This document shows, piece after piece, positions 16,055 through 24,605 of a stretch of DNA of 64,000 bases; the first letter of the stretch is position 1; each line of letters begins with the position of its first letter. Origin of the DNA: CAUTUX01 sp963545485 (GTDB lineage Bacteria; Bacillota; Clostridia; Christensenellales; CAG-917); NCBI GenBank assembly GCA_963545485.1, contig CAUUJG010000005.1:14350-78349 (forward strand). The letters run 5' to 3'. Under the pieces are notes generated by a model. The model worked only from the letters and a program-made list of their open reading frames with translations. It searched no databases and had not been told where the DNA came from. A program made the position numbers and the translations under genes.

Positions 16055-16408
16055 ATATGACACATCATGGAAAATGAAAAACGCCTACTTATAGATGCCA
16101 TAGTATTAGAGCCTTCACCATATTCTCCCAACAACTCAACTACACAATAACCGCATATCTAACCCACTCAAATATCCTAATTAAACACCCCCACCCCATA
16201 TGTATTATTGAACATGCTCTACAAACGCACAACGACAAAATTGCTACCTGATCATATCGAATTTACCCCAAATATCACCCCTGTGTGCCCTTGCTTTGAT
16301 GATTAGGATTCTTACGATGGCATTATCAACAAAAAGTGGACTAACCCTAGAATGGCAAAAATAATTGTGTGGAGAATAAAAAATACGGACATCAATTGGG
16401 AGATCCAT
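16055..16408 (-). repeat. Dispersed cassette repeat, copy E (complete, partly decayed)
   Basis: Contains the ACGCCTACTTATAGATGC version of the left hairpin (16081-16098), the CACCATATTCTCCCAACAACTC block, AAAATTGCTACCTGATCATATC, and the right-end CGGACATC...AGATCCAT pair. The right end sits 22 bp after the stop of the PD-(D/E)XK gene (16430). Substitutions in the left hairpin weaken its stem. Confidence 0.8.
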
Positions 16409-16429
16409 ATGCTTGAAACTCTACACCTA

Positions 16430-17644
16430 TCATTTGTTTTTATTGATTTGCTTAATTAAGTAGTTCAAAAGCACTTCACTGTAGTCCATTGGTATATCCT
16501 TTGTATGCTTATATAACGCATTACAAAAATCTAGGTAATACGGATCATTGACATTTTTTGAAACTAAATAATTATAAATATCTCTGTATCTTATTTCTTT
16601 ATATAACTTACTACCCTCATATAATGACAAATCTAGTTTGTTATGATTCGGTAAAAATAGAAAATACGATGCTCTTTTATGTTTCTCTCTAGCATAGTTC
16701 TCAGCGAAACTATAATACTTTGATAATTGAGATTGTATCAAACAACCATCACTAAAATCATGTCGATATGAAACTCCATTAATTCCCGATTTTATTTTGT
16801 TTTCAATAATAAGAATATTCGTATCGTCTTCAATCCATAAATCAATATTATGAAACTCTCTTTTTATACTATATGTAGGATTTATATTGATATTTAAAAT
16901 TTCTCTTGCGAAGTCTACAAATAAATAGCTGTATTTACTAAAAAAATAATTGAACATATTTGAGAAAGACAATTCATCATCCTCTTTGCCGATTAAGGTT
17001 AAAAAATTAAAATGATTATTATGTTTCTCGTTATCTATTCTAGTTATTATTTCACACCAAATCTCCTCGTCATTAATCATCCTCATAATTTCATTAAAGG
17101 AATCAGGTGTACTAATGTCGTCAACATACATATGCAGTGACTGCTTTGCGAAACGTTTGTCCGCCATTTTATAAGAAACAATACAGTCACTAACTGTTTT
17201 ATTGTAATGCGAATCTAATATAAAGATTTGTCTCTTCGGATACAACAGTTTCTCTGATTTAAAAGTTATAGGCACCCATTCTTCTGTATCTTTTATGTAA
17301 GGAACTCCGCCATAATTAATAGGATGTTTTTTAGTATATTCTTTTAGCTCATGTGAACAAATTCCAAGTTTTTCTTTTAACCTGCATCCTTTTGCATGCA
17401 CCAACTGACTTTCATCATTTAAGATACTAACCCCTATTACTTCAAAACACCCAGTTTCATATAATCTCGTGTGAATAACTGCACGAACCGTATTATCATA
17501 CCTTGAATTAAACAAGCCTTGAGGATTAATAAAGCAATAATTTATTCCCTCATCTGAATGAAGTAAATTTATAACCTCGCCACCACCAATACCACGAGTC
17601 AAATACTCTCCAGCATACATTCTATTAATAATAATTGAATTCAT
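16430..17644 (-). CDS. PD-(D/E)XK nuclease family protein with novel N-terminal domain
   Basis: About 404 residues. The C-terminal half has the nuclease-like core HNIDLWIEDDTNILIIENKIKSG: Asp, then a hydrophobic strand and E-N-K, followed by an Arg/Gln-containing helix (LIQSQLSKYYSFAENY) as in the PDDEXK_9-like group. The N-terminal ~190 residues (EYLTRGIGGGEVINLLH...CFINPQG) are not a family I recognise. Start set at 17644 with AGAGG upstream; it overlaps the macrodomain stop by one base (TAATG), so the two are translationally coupled. Probably a two-gene defence or toxin module (inference). Confidence 0.65.
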   Translation of the reverse strand: MNSIIINRMYAGEYLTRGIGGGEVINLLHSDEGINYCFINPQGLFNSRYDNTVRAVIHTRLYETGCFEVIGVSILNDESQLVHAKGCRLKEKLGICSHELKEYTKKHPINYGGVPYIKDTEEWVPITFKSEKLLYPKRQIFILDSHYNKTVSDCIVSYKMADKRFAKQSLHMYVDDISTPDSFNEIMRMINDEEIWCEIITRIDNEKHNNHFNFLTLIGKEDDELSFSNMFNYFFSKYSYLFVDFAREILNININPTYSIKREFHNIDLWIEDDTNILIIENKIKSGINGVSYRHDFSDGCLIQSQLSKYYSFAENYAREKHKRASYFLFLPNHNKLDLSLYEGSKLYKEIRYRDIYNYLVSKNVNDPYYLDFCNALYKHTKDIPMDYSEVLLNYLIKQINKNK

Positions 17645-18162
17645 TATATTTCCTCTCTCGAGACATAACACATTGATGCTTTCTCATCTGGTAGCACTAA
17701 ATAAAACTCCACATCAAACTCGTCAATAAGTTCTCTTAGTTTTTCATACACTTTAGATCCAACACATTCATGCTTATAGCCGTGATGACCCGTTCCCAAA
17801 CTAACACTAATAATATTTTTATAACCCCTTTGGGCAGCACTATTGAATATTAAATAATAACTATCAAGCAATTCCACATAAGGATTTGTTGATTCAAAGA
17901 ACTTCGGACAATAGATATGTAAAATATCCACATTTAAACCAAAATCTGGCGTGAATCGTATCTCATTCACTTCCATATTTTTAGTAAATTTTTTTTGACA
18001 ATAATCTTCTAATTCTCGCATGCCTGCTCGTTTATATGTTTGTCCACAAATGCCACTGCCATATAACATATATTTATTATTGCTATTAACGATTAAATCT
18101 TTGCCACCCAAATAGTCGAATAAAGTGCCAGTTACTATGTGCAGTTTGTTAGTTCTTTCCAT
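17644..18162 (-). CDS. Macrodomain protein (ADP-ribose binding fold)
   Basis: 172 residues, the size of a stand-alone macrodomain. Seen: LIVNSNNKYMLYGSGICGQTYKRAG, i.e. the N-s-n---l-GsGi-g-i--aG pattern of the first ADP-ribose loop, then ISVSLGTGHHGYKH for the second loop, and a final strand FYLVLPDE. Macrodomains bind or hydrolyse ADP-ribose on proteins, nucleic acids or second messengers. The coupling to a PD-(D/E)XK protein suggests sensing or antitoxin use rather than housekeeping. First gene of a two-gene unit. Confidence 0.75.
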   Translation of the reverse strand: MERTNKLHIVTGTLFDYLGGKDLIVNSNNKYMLYGSGICGQTYKRAGMRELEDYCQKKFTKNMEVNEIRFTPDFGLNVDILHIYCPKFFESTNPYVELLDSYYLIFNSAAQRGYKNIISVSLGTGHHGYKHECVGSKVYEKLRELIDEFDVEFYLVLPDEKASMCYVSREEI

Positions 18163-18241
18163 AAATTACCTTTGAGCATATATTACGTCACTAATGTCAA
18201 ACATCTTTGCAATGCACACCTTTACTTTATTCCTTATATTT

Positions 18242-19648
18242 TTACAGCAACCTCTTGTATATATCTAACATACTTTCCATTTGATATTTTAATAGCCAAG
18301 CGACATCATTATATTCACTTGTTTTCTTTATTGTTTCTAATAACTTTGGATAATATCTCTCAGTTTCTTTTATCATTTGAAACATCCTCTCCTTACTAAG
18401 TCCCCACGACATTGTTGTTAAGTTATTGCAACGATCAATACACTTTGTTATTGATGCCTTTACATTGCAGCAAATTGTATTGTAGTACATTTCCATATCG
18501 CTTTCAGTTGTATTCTCTTTTGATTTCCTTCTTGTCATAAGTCTTACTATTTCTTTCGATTCGTCTCCAACTGGTAACTCACGCTCTTCCTTCCCGCAAT
18601 CTTCAATTACATCGTGTAAAAGTATTGCGGAAATTAACGCATCATCTCTAATCCCCATTGCCAGTGCGTGACAAGCCATATTTAAGGGATGATATATGTA
18701 AGGAACTTCTGAGTTTTTTCTTGTTTGTCCATAATGTGATTCTACTGCATACTCAATACTCTTTAATGTATCATTCAAGTTGCATTTCTTTGCTACTCGC
18801 TCAACATATTCCCTCATGTGTTCCCAATCATATATTGCTTCCTTTGTTTTAAAATCTTTCCCTTTTATACCAATCCTTCGAATTTCTTCAACACCCACAA
18901 TTTGCAATTTTCTTATCCCCTGTCTGAATTTTTCAAATTTGTTTGCACGTCTAAAAGGTAATGTTGGAAAGATTGTCGCACACATTGCTGTTAGAATACC
19001 TATAGGTATACACAATCTCACCATAAAATTTATTAATTCTACCTTCATATTACTATTTAAATTTTGCAAGTAACCGCCACTTAATACCAAAAACAATGGG
19101 AAAATAAAAGTTGAAAATATTTGTAAAACTACTATTGCACCCTTCCATTCATAAGTTTTTTTATTTCTCAAAATTTCTATTTCACTAGCAATTGCATCTA
19201 GTGCTTTTTCATCTGCTGTGTCTACTTTTTTAGCTATAAGTAGTTCATTTAAGACTCTTGCTTCTTCTAAATCTGATTCCCCTATAAGTGGGTCGACTTC
19301 AACTGCTTTTTTTAAGGTTATATTAGCATTAATACAAAACCATAAACCCACAATGAAAAATAAGATAACACAAACTATAAAAACATAAAATTCCTTTATG
19401 GTCCCAACTTTGAGAGCAAACACTCTTATTCCTTCTACACCTATAATGATAAGCAAAATCGAACACAAAACTGAATAAATAATACCCTGTATTTTTCTTT
19501 CCTTTCTACTCTTTTCAAATCCACTTTCTTCTAATTTTTCATTAAATGCAGGTTTCTTTCCTTTAGACTGTTTTTTCTCTTCTTTTTTCCTTTTTTCCTC
19601 ATTGTTTAGTTTTTTAACATACTGTTTTGCTAATTCTTCCACCAACAT
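18242..19648 (-). CDS. Membrane-anchored HD hydrolase, SpoT/MESH1-like
   Basis: 468 residues: a Lys/Glu-rich N-terminus, two pairs of membrane segments (~55-110 and ~165-225), and a C-terminal cytoplasmic HD domain. The HD part reads YGQTRKNSEVPYIYHPLNMACHAL...AILLHDVIEDCG, which is the (p)ppGpp hydrolase pattern of SpoT and small alarmone hydrolases (His...His-Asp...). No synthetase domain is visible. It may remove alarmone-type nucleotides at the membrane, or be a nucleotide-triggered membrane effector; substrate untested. Clear GAGGAGG site before the ATG. Stands alone between two other accessory modules. Confidence 0.75.
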   Translation of the reverse strand: MLVEELAKQYVKKLNNEEKRKKEEKKQSKGKKPAFNEKLEESGFEKSRKERKIQGIIYSVLCSILLIIIGVEGIRVFALKVGTIKEFYVFIVCVILFFIVGLWFCINANITLKKAVEVDPLIGESDLEEARVLNELLIAKKVDTADEKALDAIASEIEILRNKKTYEWKGAIVVLQIFSTFIFPLFLVLSGGYLQNLNSNMKVELINFMVRLCIPIGILTAMCATIFPTLPFRRANKFEKFRQGIRKLQIVGVEEIRRIGIKGKDFKTKEAIYDWEHMREYVERVAKKCNLNDTLKSIEYAVESHYGQTRKNSEVPYIYHPLNMACHALAMGIRDDALISAILLHDVIEDCGKEERELPVGDESKEIVRLMTRRKSKENTTESDMEMYYNTICCNVKASITKCIDRCNNLTTMSWGLSKERMFQMIKETERYYPKLLETIKKTSEYNDVAWLLKYQMESMLDIYKRLL

Positions 19649-19835
19649 AAATCCTCCTCAAAAATACAAGTTTTGTTATATATAAAATCTTGTGGCACAT
19701 ATTAATTAAATTAGCCTCAAAGTAAATCCCTAATTCCTCTCAATCTATTCCTAAAAATCATATCACGCATTAATTTTTCAAACTATTCGTAGCTTCAATA
19801 TTATTTTTACACAACAATTCTTACATTCCCAACTT

Positions 19836-20204
19836 TCATAGTTCTAATTTAATTCCTTTTCCCCTCAGATTTTCTATACACTCAATTAGATACTCTTTAT
19901 TATGTTCTTTGTAAATTGGACTTTCTAAAACTTTTTCTTCAAGAATATTGTAATTTTCTGTTCTCTTCCCTCTATAATTCTTATCTCTCCACTCTTTAGA
20001 AACTTTATACCCTCTTTTTTCCATTTCATCCATAACTACTGAATGATAAATAAATAAGTAATATGGAGAATATGAAAATACATAATCTACTATTTTATGT
20101 TTCTTTTGCCATCCATTTCCCCTAAGTGCACAGCATTCTCTATGTTGTCCAAGAAGCTGGTTTTTAGGCAATAGATGAATGATTTGTTCATGCCATAGTC
20201 TCAT
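19836..20204 (-). CDS. TIGR02328 family protein (pyrimidine-dimer glycosylase-like)
   Basis: 122 residues. The opening MRLWHEQIIHLLPKNQLLGQ, the phrase HRECCALRGNGW and YVFSYSPYYLFIYH are strongly characteristic of the TIGR02328 group, which is related to the T4 endonuclease V/pyrimidine-dimer excision family. A DNA repair role is inferred from that relationship; it is not shown for this group as far as I can support. Its start overlaps the DUF1722 gene stop (TAATG). Confidence 0.8.
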   Translation of the reverse strand: MRLWHEQIIHLLPKNQLLGQHRECCALRGNGWQKKHKIVDYVFSYSPYYLFIYHSVVMDEMEKRGYKVSKEWRDKNYRGKRTENYNILEEKVLESPIYKEHNKEYLIECIENLRGKGIKLEL

Positions 20205-20205
20205 T

Positions 20206-20591
20206 TTATTCTCCTCTTAATAAAGTGGATTCTTGTAAATATTTATTTGGATATTTCTTTAGCAAATTATTGATATATTCAATTAACGATTCCTGATTAT
20301 TATTTTGTCTCATATATTCTTCCAGTATGCTAAATAACCCTTGTTTTTCCACTTCAGTTGCTTGATTCTTAAAATATCCCCATATGTGAAAAATGGCATT
20401 CTTAAAATCTTTTTTACTTTCTTTTATATTCCTTGCCTTTTGTATTCTTTCATTAAGGATCAAAATATCAACTTCTTTTTCTTTCAGATACTCTCTATTT
20501 CTAAGTACACTTTATGTGATTTGCTTAATACATAATATTTATTTTTTACCCATAGCTCTTCACATTCTCTTTTTATATTCTTGTGGTTCAC
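20206..20591 (-). pseudogene. DUF1722 (YbgA-like) protein with a -1 frameshift
   Basis: The 85-residue frame from 20463 matches the C-terminal part of DUF1722 (FKNAIFHIWGYFKNQ...KYPNKYLQES). Upstream, in another frame, a GTG at 20591 with AGAGGG before it opens MNHKNIKRECEELWVKNKYY..., the normal start of the domain. It stops after LEIESI. One missing base near 20505 (ATA|AGA to AT|AGA) would join LEI-REYLKEKEV into one protein of about 128 residues. So the gene is broken here, or the assembly lacks a base in an A/G-rich run. It is coupled to the TIGR02328 gene. Confidence 0.7.
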
Positions 20592-20792
20592 ATTAGCCCT
20601 CTTTCCAAATATGAAAATAATACATCTATATAATGTTTCAAATTTTATAAAACAAAAACTTTAAATTCTTACCATTCATAACCTAATTTATAAACTTATA
20701 TAACGTCACAAACCCTGTTAATTTTTCGAAATTTGCAATACTAAATATATATTTGATTCTCCTGTTTCAAATCATAACTACAAATAATTCAG

Positions 20793-21341
20793 CTAATCTC
20801 CATTTATAAATATACAATCATCTACTACAACTTCATTCAAAGCAACTTTACTATAAAAATATTTCTCTTCATCTTTATATCTGTCTGTAACAAATATTAA
20901 GTTTTTATTTTTAGAACCTATTAGCAACCTATTTTCATCAATTTGATTCTCAATAAACGGTCCATCTATCAAAAGATCTACGCTATTAACTAGTGCATTA
21001 TCTAAACAATCTATATTTTTACCTGAAAACATAATTATTCCCAGCCCCAGCTCTTTAATTGCTTTATTAAATTCAATTAACCCCTGCTGTAGAGATGGTT
21101 CACCACCACTTAAAGTAACTCCTTCTATATCAAAATTTCTCTTTGCCTCTTTAACAATATCTATCAGCTTGCCTAATGTGACGATATGTTTAGGTAATAA
21201 CTCCTGTAAATCTTTATTGCAACAACCTTTGCAATTAATATTGCAACCCTGAAACCAAATACAGCATCTATTAAAAGGACCTTCAGTTTTTGTAAATAAC
21301 TTTATATGTGCAATGTTAAACTTTATTTTATTTAAATCCAA
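20793..21341 (-). CDS. Radical SAM protein, NrdG-like
   Basis: 182 residues. Cys33-x3-Cys37-x2-Cys40 (GCNINCKGC) binds the [4Fe-4S] cluster that cleaves S-adenosylmethionine. VTLSGGEP carries the SAM-binding GGE. Length and layout match anaerobic ribonucleotide reductase activating enzymes, but no NrdD is nearby. Instead it overlaps the AAA+ gene by 14 bp, so its partner is probably in this operon. Likely TTG start at 21341 with AGGA upstream. It may install a radical or modify a protein or nucleotide as part of the three-gene system (inference). Confidence 0.8.
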   Translation of the reverse strand: MDLNKIKFNIAHIKLFTKTEGPFNRCCIWFQGCNINCKGCCNKDLQELLPKHIVTLGKLIDIVKEAKRNFDIEGVTLSGGEPSLQQGLIEFNKAIKELGLGIIMFSGKNIDCLDNALVNSVDLLIDGPFIENQIDENRLLIGSKNKNLIFVTDRYKDEEKYFYSKVALNEVVVDDCIFINGD

Positions 21342-23253
21342 AATTCAATCCTGACTTCCCAACTGAAGCAATTAATTTACTATTTGGGAGCAAATTCAAA
21401 ATCTCTTTATTTTCAAATAAGAATATCCCCAACGGCTCAATTAATTTCTGATCTATTGCGTTTAAGATATCACGCCCGCCTTTCATTAAATCTACTTCAG
21501 AAATTATGTAATTAATCGCAGTTATTTCATCTTCAAATTCGAACCTCAGTTTGTATTTTTCTTTTATTTCATCTATTAATGGCATCATCTTTGATCTACA
21601 AATCTTATATTGAAATCCCTTATCCTGAATAAAGTTAAATGGCACAATATTACTATATCCAATTCTTCCCAACAATTCTGGTCTCTGCAATTTAGTATCA
21701 AAGTATTCTTTAACAACATCAATAAATTGTTGAGCAACGACCTTCTTATCTTCATTCGGTCTAACGACACTGCTACCCAAATTTGATGTAAACACTATAA
21801 CGGTATTGCCAAAATAGACTGTCTGTCCCTTTGAATCTGTTAATCTACCATCTTCTAGTATTTGCAAAAATATATCCAGTATCCTTGGATTTGGTTTTGC
21901 TGCTTTCTCAATTTCGTCAAACAATATAACGCTAAACGGATGTTCTTTAACTGCATTGGTGAGTTGCCCTCCTTCCTCATATCCTACATATCCCGGAGGT
22001 GCACCAATCAACTTTTGATCACTATTCTGTCCCGCATATTCAGACATATCGAATCTAATACACGCCTGTTCGTCTCCAAATAAAAATTTTGCTAAAGCCT
22101 TACATAATTCTGTTTTACCTACACCTGTTGGTCCAACAAAAAATAAAACTCCTTTGGGGGTAGACTTTGACGATTTCTTATGAATTCCTGTTAGCCCCAT
22201 GTACGCCTTTATTACCGCTCTTTCAACTTTTTTAATTGCGTCTTCTTGTCCTACGACCTGTTTTTCTAATTCTTTTTGGATATTCTTTACTCTCTTATAT
22301 TCTAACTTCTCCCATGGATTATCTTTCTCGCCATATTTAAAGAGATAAAATAGTTTTTCAAAACTTGTTTTTTCTTCTTTTCTAGACATTCTCGCCAATT
22401 GAATTATTTCTCTGTTAGTAAAGTCTTCTAGTAAATCAATACAATTCAGATTCTCATCATCTAAAAGTGTTTTTGTTTCTTCTTTCAATTCTATTTCAAA
22501 TCCTGTGCTGATTTTCTTTATCATCCTTTTGCGTTCTTCTCTATCTGGTTTTTGAAGTGTAATGATTTCAACCTCTGGATTGTCACGGTATAACGATATT
22601 GGTATAGAAGATGCACTATTGAGCAATATGACTACAACACTCTCATTGCAATCTGGTGATATATATTGAACTTTTCTATCCTTTATTGACTTGCTCAATA
22701 AAGTTATATTTTCTCTTTCTTCATCATTTAGATGATCACTATCAAACAAGTATTCAGACCAATTAATTATAAAAGCACTCTTTTGTTTAGTATCAACTAA
22801 ATTCTTATAAATTATGTTGAATATATCTGTCGGCGATTTGAATTGTGCATCGGCTGGTCGTCTATTTTGCCTTACTATTTGAGTACGTCCTACAACATTC
22901 CCATGTCTATCATATGCATCCTCAAAGTAGTCATCGTCGTCGATTAAATCGTAATCAAACGTATCGTCGTCCAAACCACTTATGTCATATGCGTCTCCCT
23001 CTAGATTGATCTTCGTGTCTACCAATTTTAAGCTATCCCCTATGCCAACTGCTCCTTCAATTCGATCCCAATATATGATTTCTCTATATTCCATCTCTTT
23101 GAACATGTTTTCTAAGTACTCGCGTAACGTGACAATCTTAGCTCTGCTTCCACTATCTGATAAATATACATCTCCAATATTGCCATCAATTATGAGACAC
23201 TTTTTAATACCAGCATTTCTCTTAATTTTATTAAAACTGTTCTCTAATGACAT
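21328..23253 (-). CDS. AAA+ ATPase, ClpA/B C-terminal type, with unusual N-terminal domain
   Basis: 641 residues. The C-terminal half is a Clp/Hsp100 AAA+ module: VVGQEDAI linker, Walker A GPTGVGKT at 374-381, FDMSEY, pore-type GAPPGYVGYEEGG, Walker B ILFDEIEKA around 443-451, and sensor TSNLGSS. The first ~300 residues have an acidic insertion (DDDDYFEDAYD, ~95-115) and what looks like a degenerate AAA domain (ITLQKPDREERKRMI). There is only one intact ATPase site, so it is not a normal ClpB. It sits 13 bp after the helical protein gene and overlaps the radical SAM gene. Probably the remodelling motor of an accessory system. Confidence 0.8.
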   Translation of the reverse strand: MSLENSFNKIKRNAGIKKCLIIDGNIGDVYLSDSGSRAKIVTLREYLENMFKEMEYREIIYWDRIEGAVGIGDSLKLVDTKINLEGDAYDISGLDDDTFDYDLIDDDDYFEDAYDRHGNVVGRTQIVRQNRRPADAQFKSPTDIFNIIYKNLVDTKQKSAFIINWSEYLFDSDHLNDEERENITLLSKSIKDRKVQYISPDCNESVVVILLNSASSIPISLYRDNPEVEIITLQKPDREERKRMIKKISTGFEIELKEETKTLLDDENLNCIDLLEDFTNREIIQLARMSRKEEKTSFEKLFYLFKYGEKDNPWEKLEYKRVKNIQKELEKQVVGQEDAIKKVERAVIKAYMGLTGIHKKSSKSTPKGVLFFVGPTGVGKTELCKALAKFLFGDEQACIRFDMSEYAGQNSDQKLIGAPPGYVGYEEGGQLTNAVKEHPFSVILFDEIEKAAKPNPRILDIFLQILEDGRLTDSKGQTVYFGNTVIVFTSNLGSSVVRPNEDKKVVAQQFIDVVKEYFDTKLQRPELLGRIGYSNIVPFNFIQDKGFQYKICRSKMMPLIDEIKEKYKLRFEFEDEITAINYIISEVDLMKGGRDILNAIDQKLIEPLGIFLFENKEILNLLPNSKLIASVGKSGLNFGFK

Positions 23254-23266
23254 TCTTCACTCCTTC

Positions 23267-24388
23267 TTAGTCTTGAGTTTGTCTTCCCTTATTGGAATCC
23301 TCAAAAAAGCGTCTTTGTTTTAATTTCTTTAGTGGCTCATCGTGATATACGGTTTCGCTTACTATATGTATGCCATATATTTCTTCTAATATTTTCAAGA
23401 ATGGTTCTATATCATTTGTGCAAGTTCCGCCCTCATACCCATCAAAATGATACATAAATTTGCCGTCTAGTTTTACTTCAAATTCAGCCATTTGCCCTGA
23501 AGGTTTTTGTGCAACCATCTTAACTACGTCTTTTTTTCTATCAATTTTAATATTGTTTTTTGTATCTACTACAAATCCAGTTTCTCTTATCGCCTTAATA
23601 ATTGCCTTTAGCGTCGCATTTCTTGTGCGTTCTTTAACAATTTCTCGATATGTTGCACTAAATACTTCTCTTGTTCCAAAGTAATCTTGTATTGCAAATT
23701 CAGATACATTGTTCTCTCTTAACTTATTTCTACAATACTCCTTTATTTCCTCTCTTATATATCCATTGAGACTATTTGCTCTCCGTTCTGCTTTGCTTTT
23801 AATTTTCTTAAATGTTAGATCTGCATTAATCGGTCTCATCAACTCTCTATATACCAACTCCCGAATAGTTACACTCTTTATATTTTTTGCTTCTTCTAGT
23901 TTTTTAACAAATGCCTTTGTGTTTAACTCTGGTTTTTCTCTGAGCATCTCCTCAATATGAAGAAGCCCATCTCCATATATTTTTTTATCAAGCATTATCT
24001 TCATCAGTTCAATTTCAACTCCAAGGACACCAATGACGTCTCTTGATAAGTCATTCGATATGTCTCGAAGTTGGTTATATATTTCTGCCAATTCTTTTTC
24101 CTCTTTTGTTCTGTTATACCTTACATCCGCATTAAATCTTTTAGTCTTCAAGTCTCTATTTAATTCAAAAGCAGCTCGTGCTTTTTTGGTTCTCTTAATA
24201 ATTTTTTCTCTATATTGCAAAAGATACTTTTTATATTCTATGACCTTGTCTTCCCCAATTTTTTCGCCAACACGATCTAAATGACGAAGCATTTCTGTTA
24301 TACGCTCTAACGCCTCTAAGGCAACTTGACACTCCACCTCATTCTCAACCGCCAATGCTTCAAAATTAACCATTACTCTTCTACTCAC
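23267..24388 (-). CDS. Uncharacterised helical protein with C-terminal DUF2997-like region
   Basis: 373 residues. Residues 1-270 are strongly helical and charged, with likely coiled coils (LERITEMLRHLDRVGEKIGED, EEKELAEIYNQLRDISNDL). From ~275 a compact region (GFVVDTKNNIKIDRK...MVAQKPSGQMAEFEVKLDGKFMYHFDGYEGGTC) recalls small beta proteins often found in AAA-linked phage/plasmid clusters. This last resemblance is loose. First gene of the three-gene operon; GTG start at 24388 with GGGAG upstream. Possibly the substrate adaptor or scaffold. No function claimed. Confidence 0.55.
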   Translation of the reverse strand: MSRRVMVNFEALAVENEVECQVALEALERITEMLRHLDRVGEKIGEDKVIEYKKYLLQYREKIIKRTKKARAAFELNRDLKTKRFNADVRYNRTKEEKELAEIYNQLRDISNDLSRDVIGVLGVEIELMKIMLDKKIYGDGLLHIEEMLREKPELNTKAFVKKLEEAKNIKSVTIRELVYRELMRPINADLTFKKIKSKAERRANSLNGYIREEIKEYCRNKLRENNVSEFAIQDYFGTREVFSATYREIVKERTRNATLKAIIKAIRETGFVVDTKNNIKIDRKKDVVKMVAQKPSGQMAEFEVKLDGKFMYHFDGYEGGTCTNDIEPFLKILEEIYGIHIVSETVYHDEPLKKLKQRRFFEDSNKGRQTQD

Positions 24389-24605
24389 AACACACTCCCA
24401 TAGCTGGCTTTATGCACAGCTCAAAAATATACTCTCCGTTTTCTACGATACATATTACTTGCTTACAAATTTCAGAATTACCGCACTAATTTATATGAAC
24501 AAAACCGATCTTCCATTCTTGTACGGCATTGATATAACTTGCAAAATCATATCTCATTTTATATCATCATCATATCACAAATTTACATTAAAAAAAGAGG
24601 TAAAA

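Noticed and set aside
3677..16408. Classical integron cassettes
   Set aside because: No IntI, and the repeats do not show the paired R/L boxes of attC; only the layout is similar.
20793..21341. Anaerobic ribonucleotide reductase activator NrdG
   Set aside because: Motifs fit, but there is no nrdD and the gene overlaps an AAA+ gene; a dedicated partner in the operon is more likely.
3677..24388. Island as a prophage or ICE
   Set aside because: No integrase, terminase, capsid, relaxase or T4SS gene is visible in the interval.
24389..24605. T-box leader before glyQS
   Set aside because: No T-box consensus, specifier stem or terminator/antiterminator pair found in the 217-bp gap.
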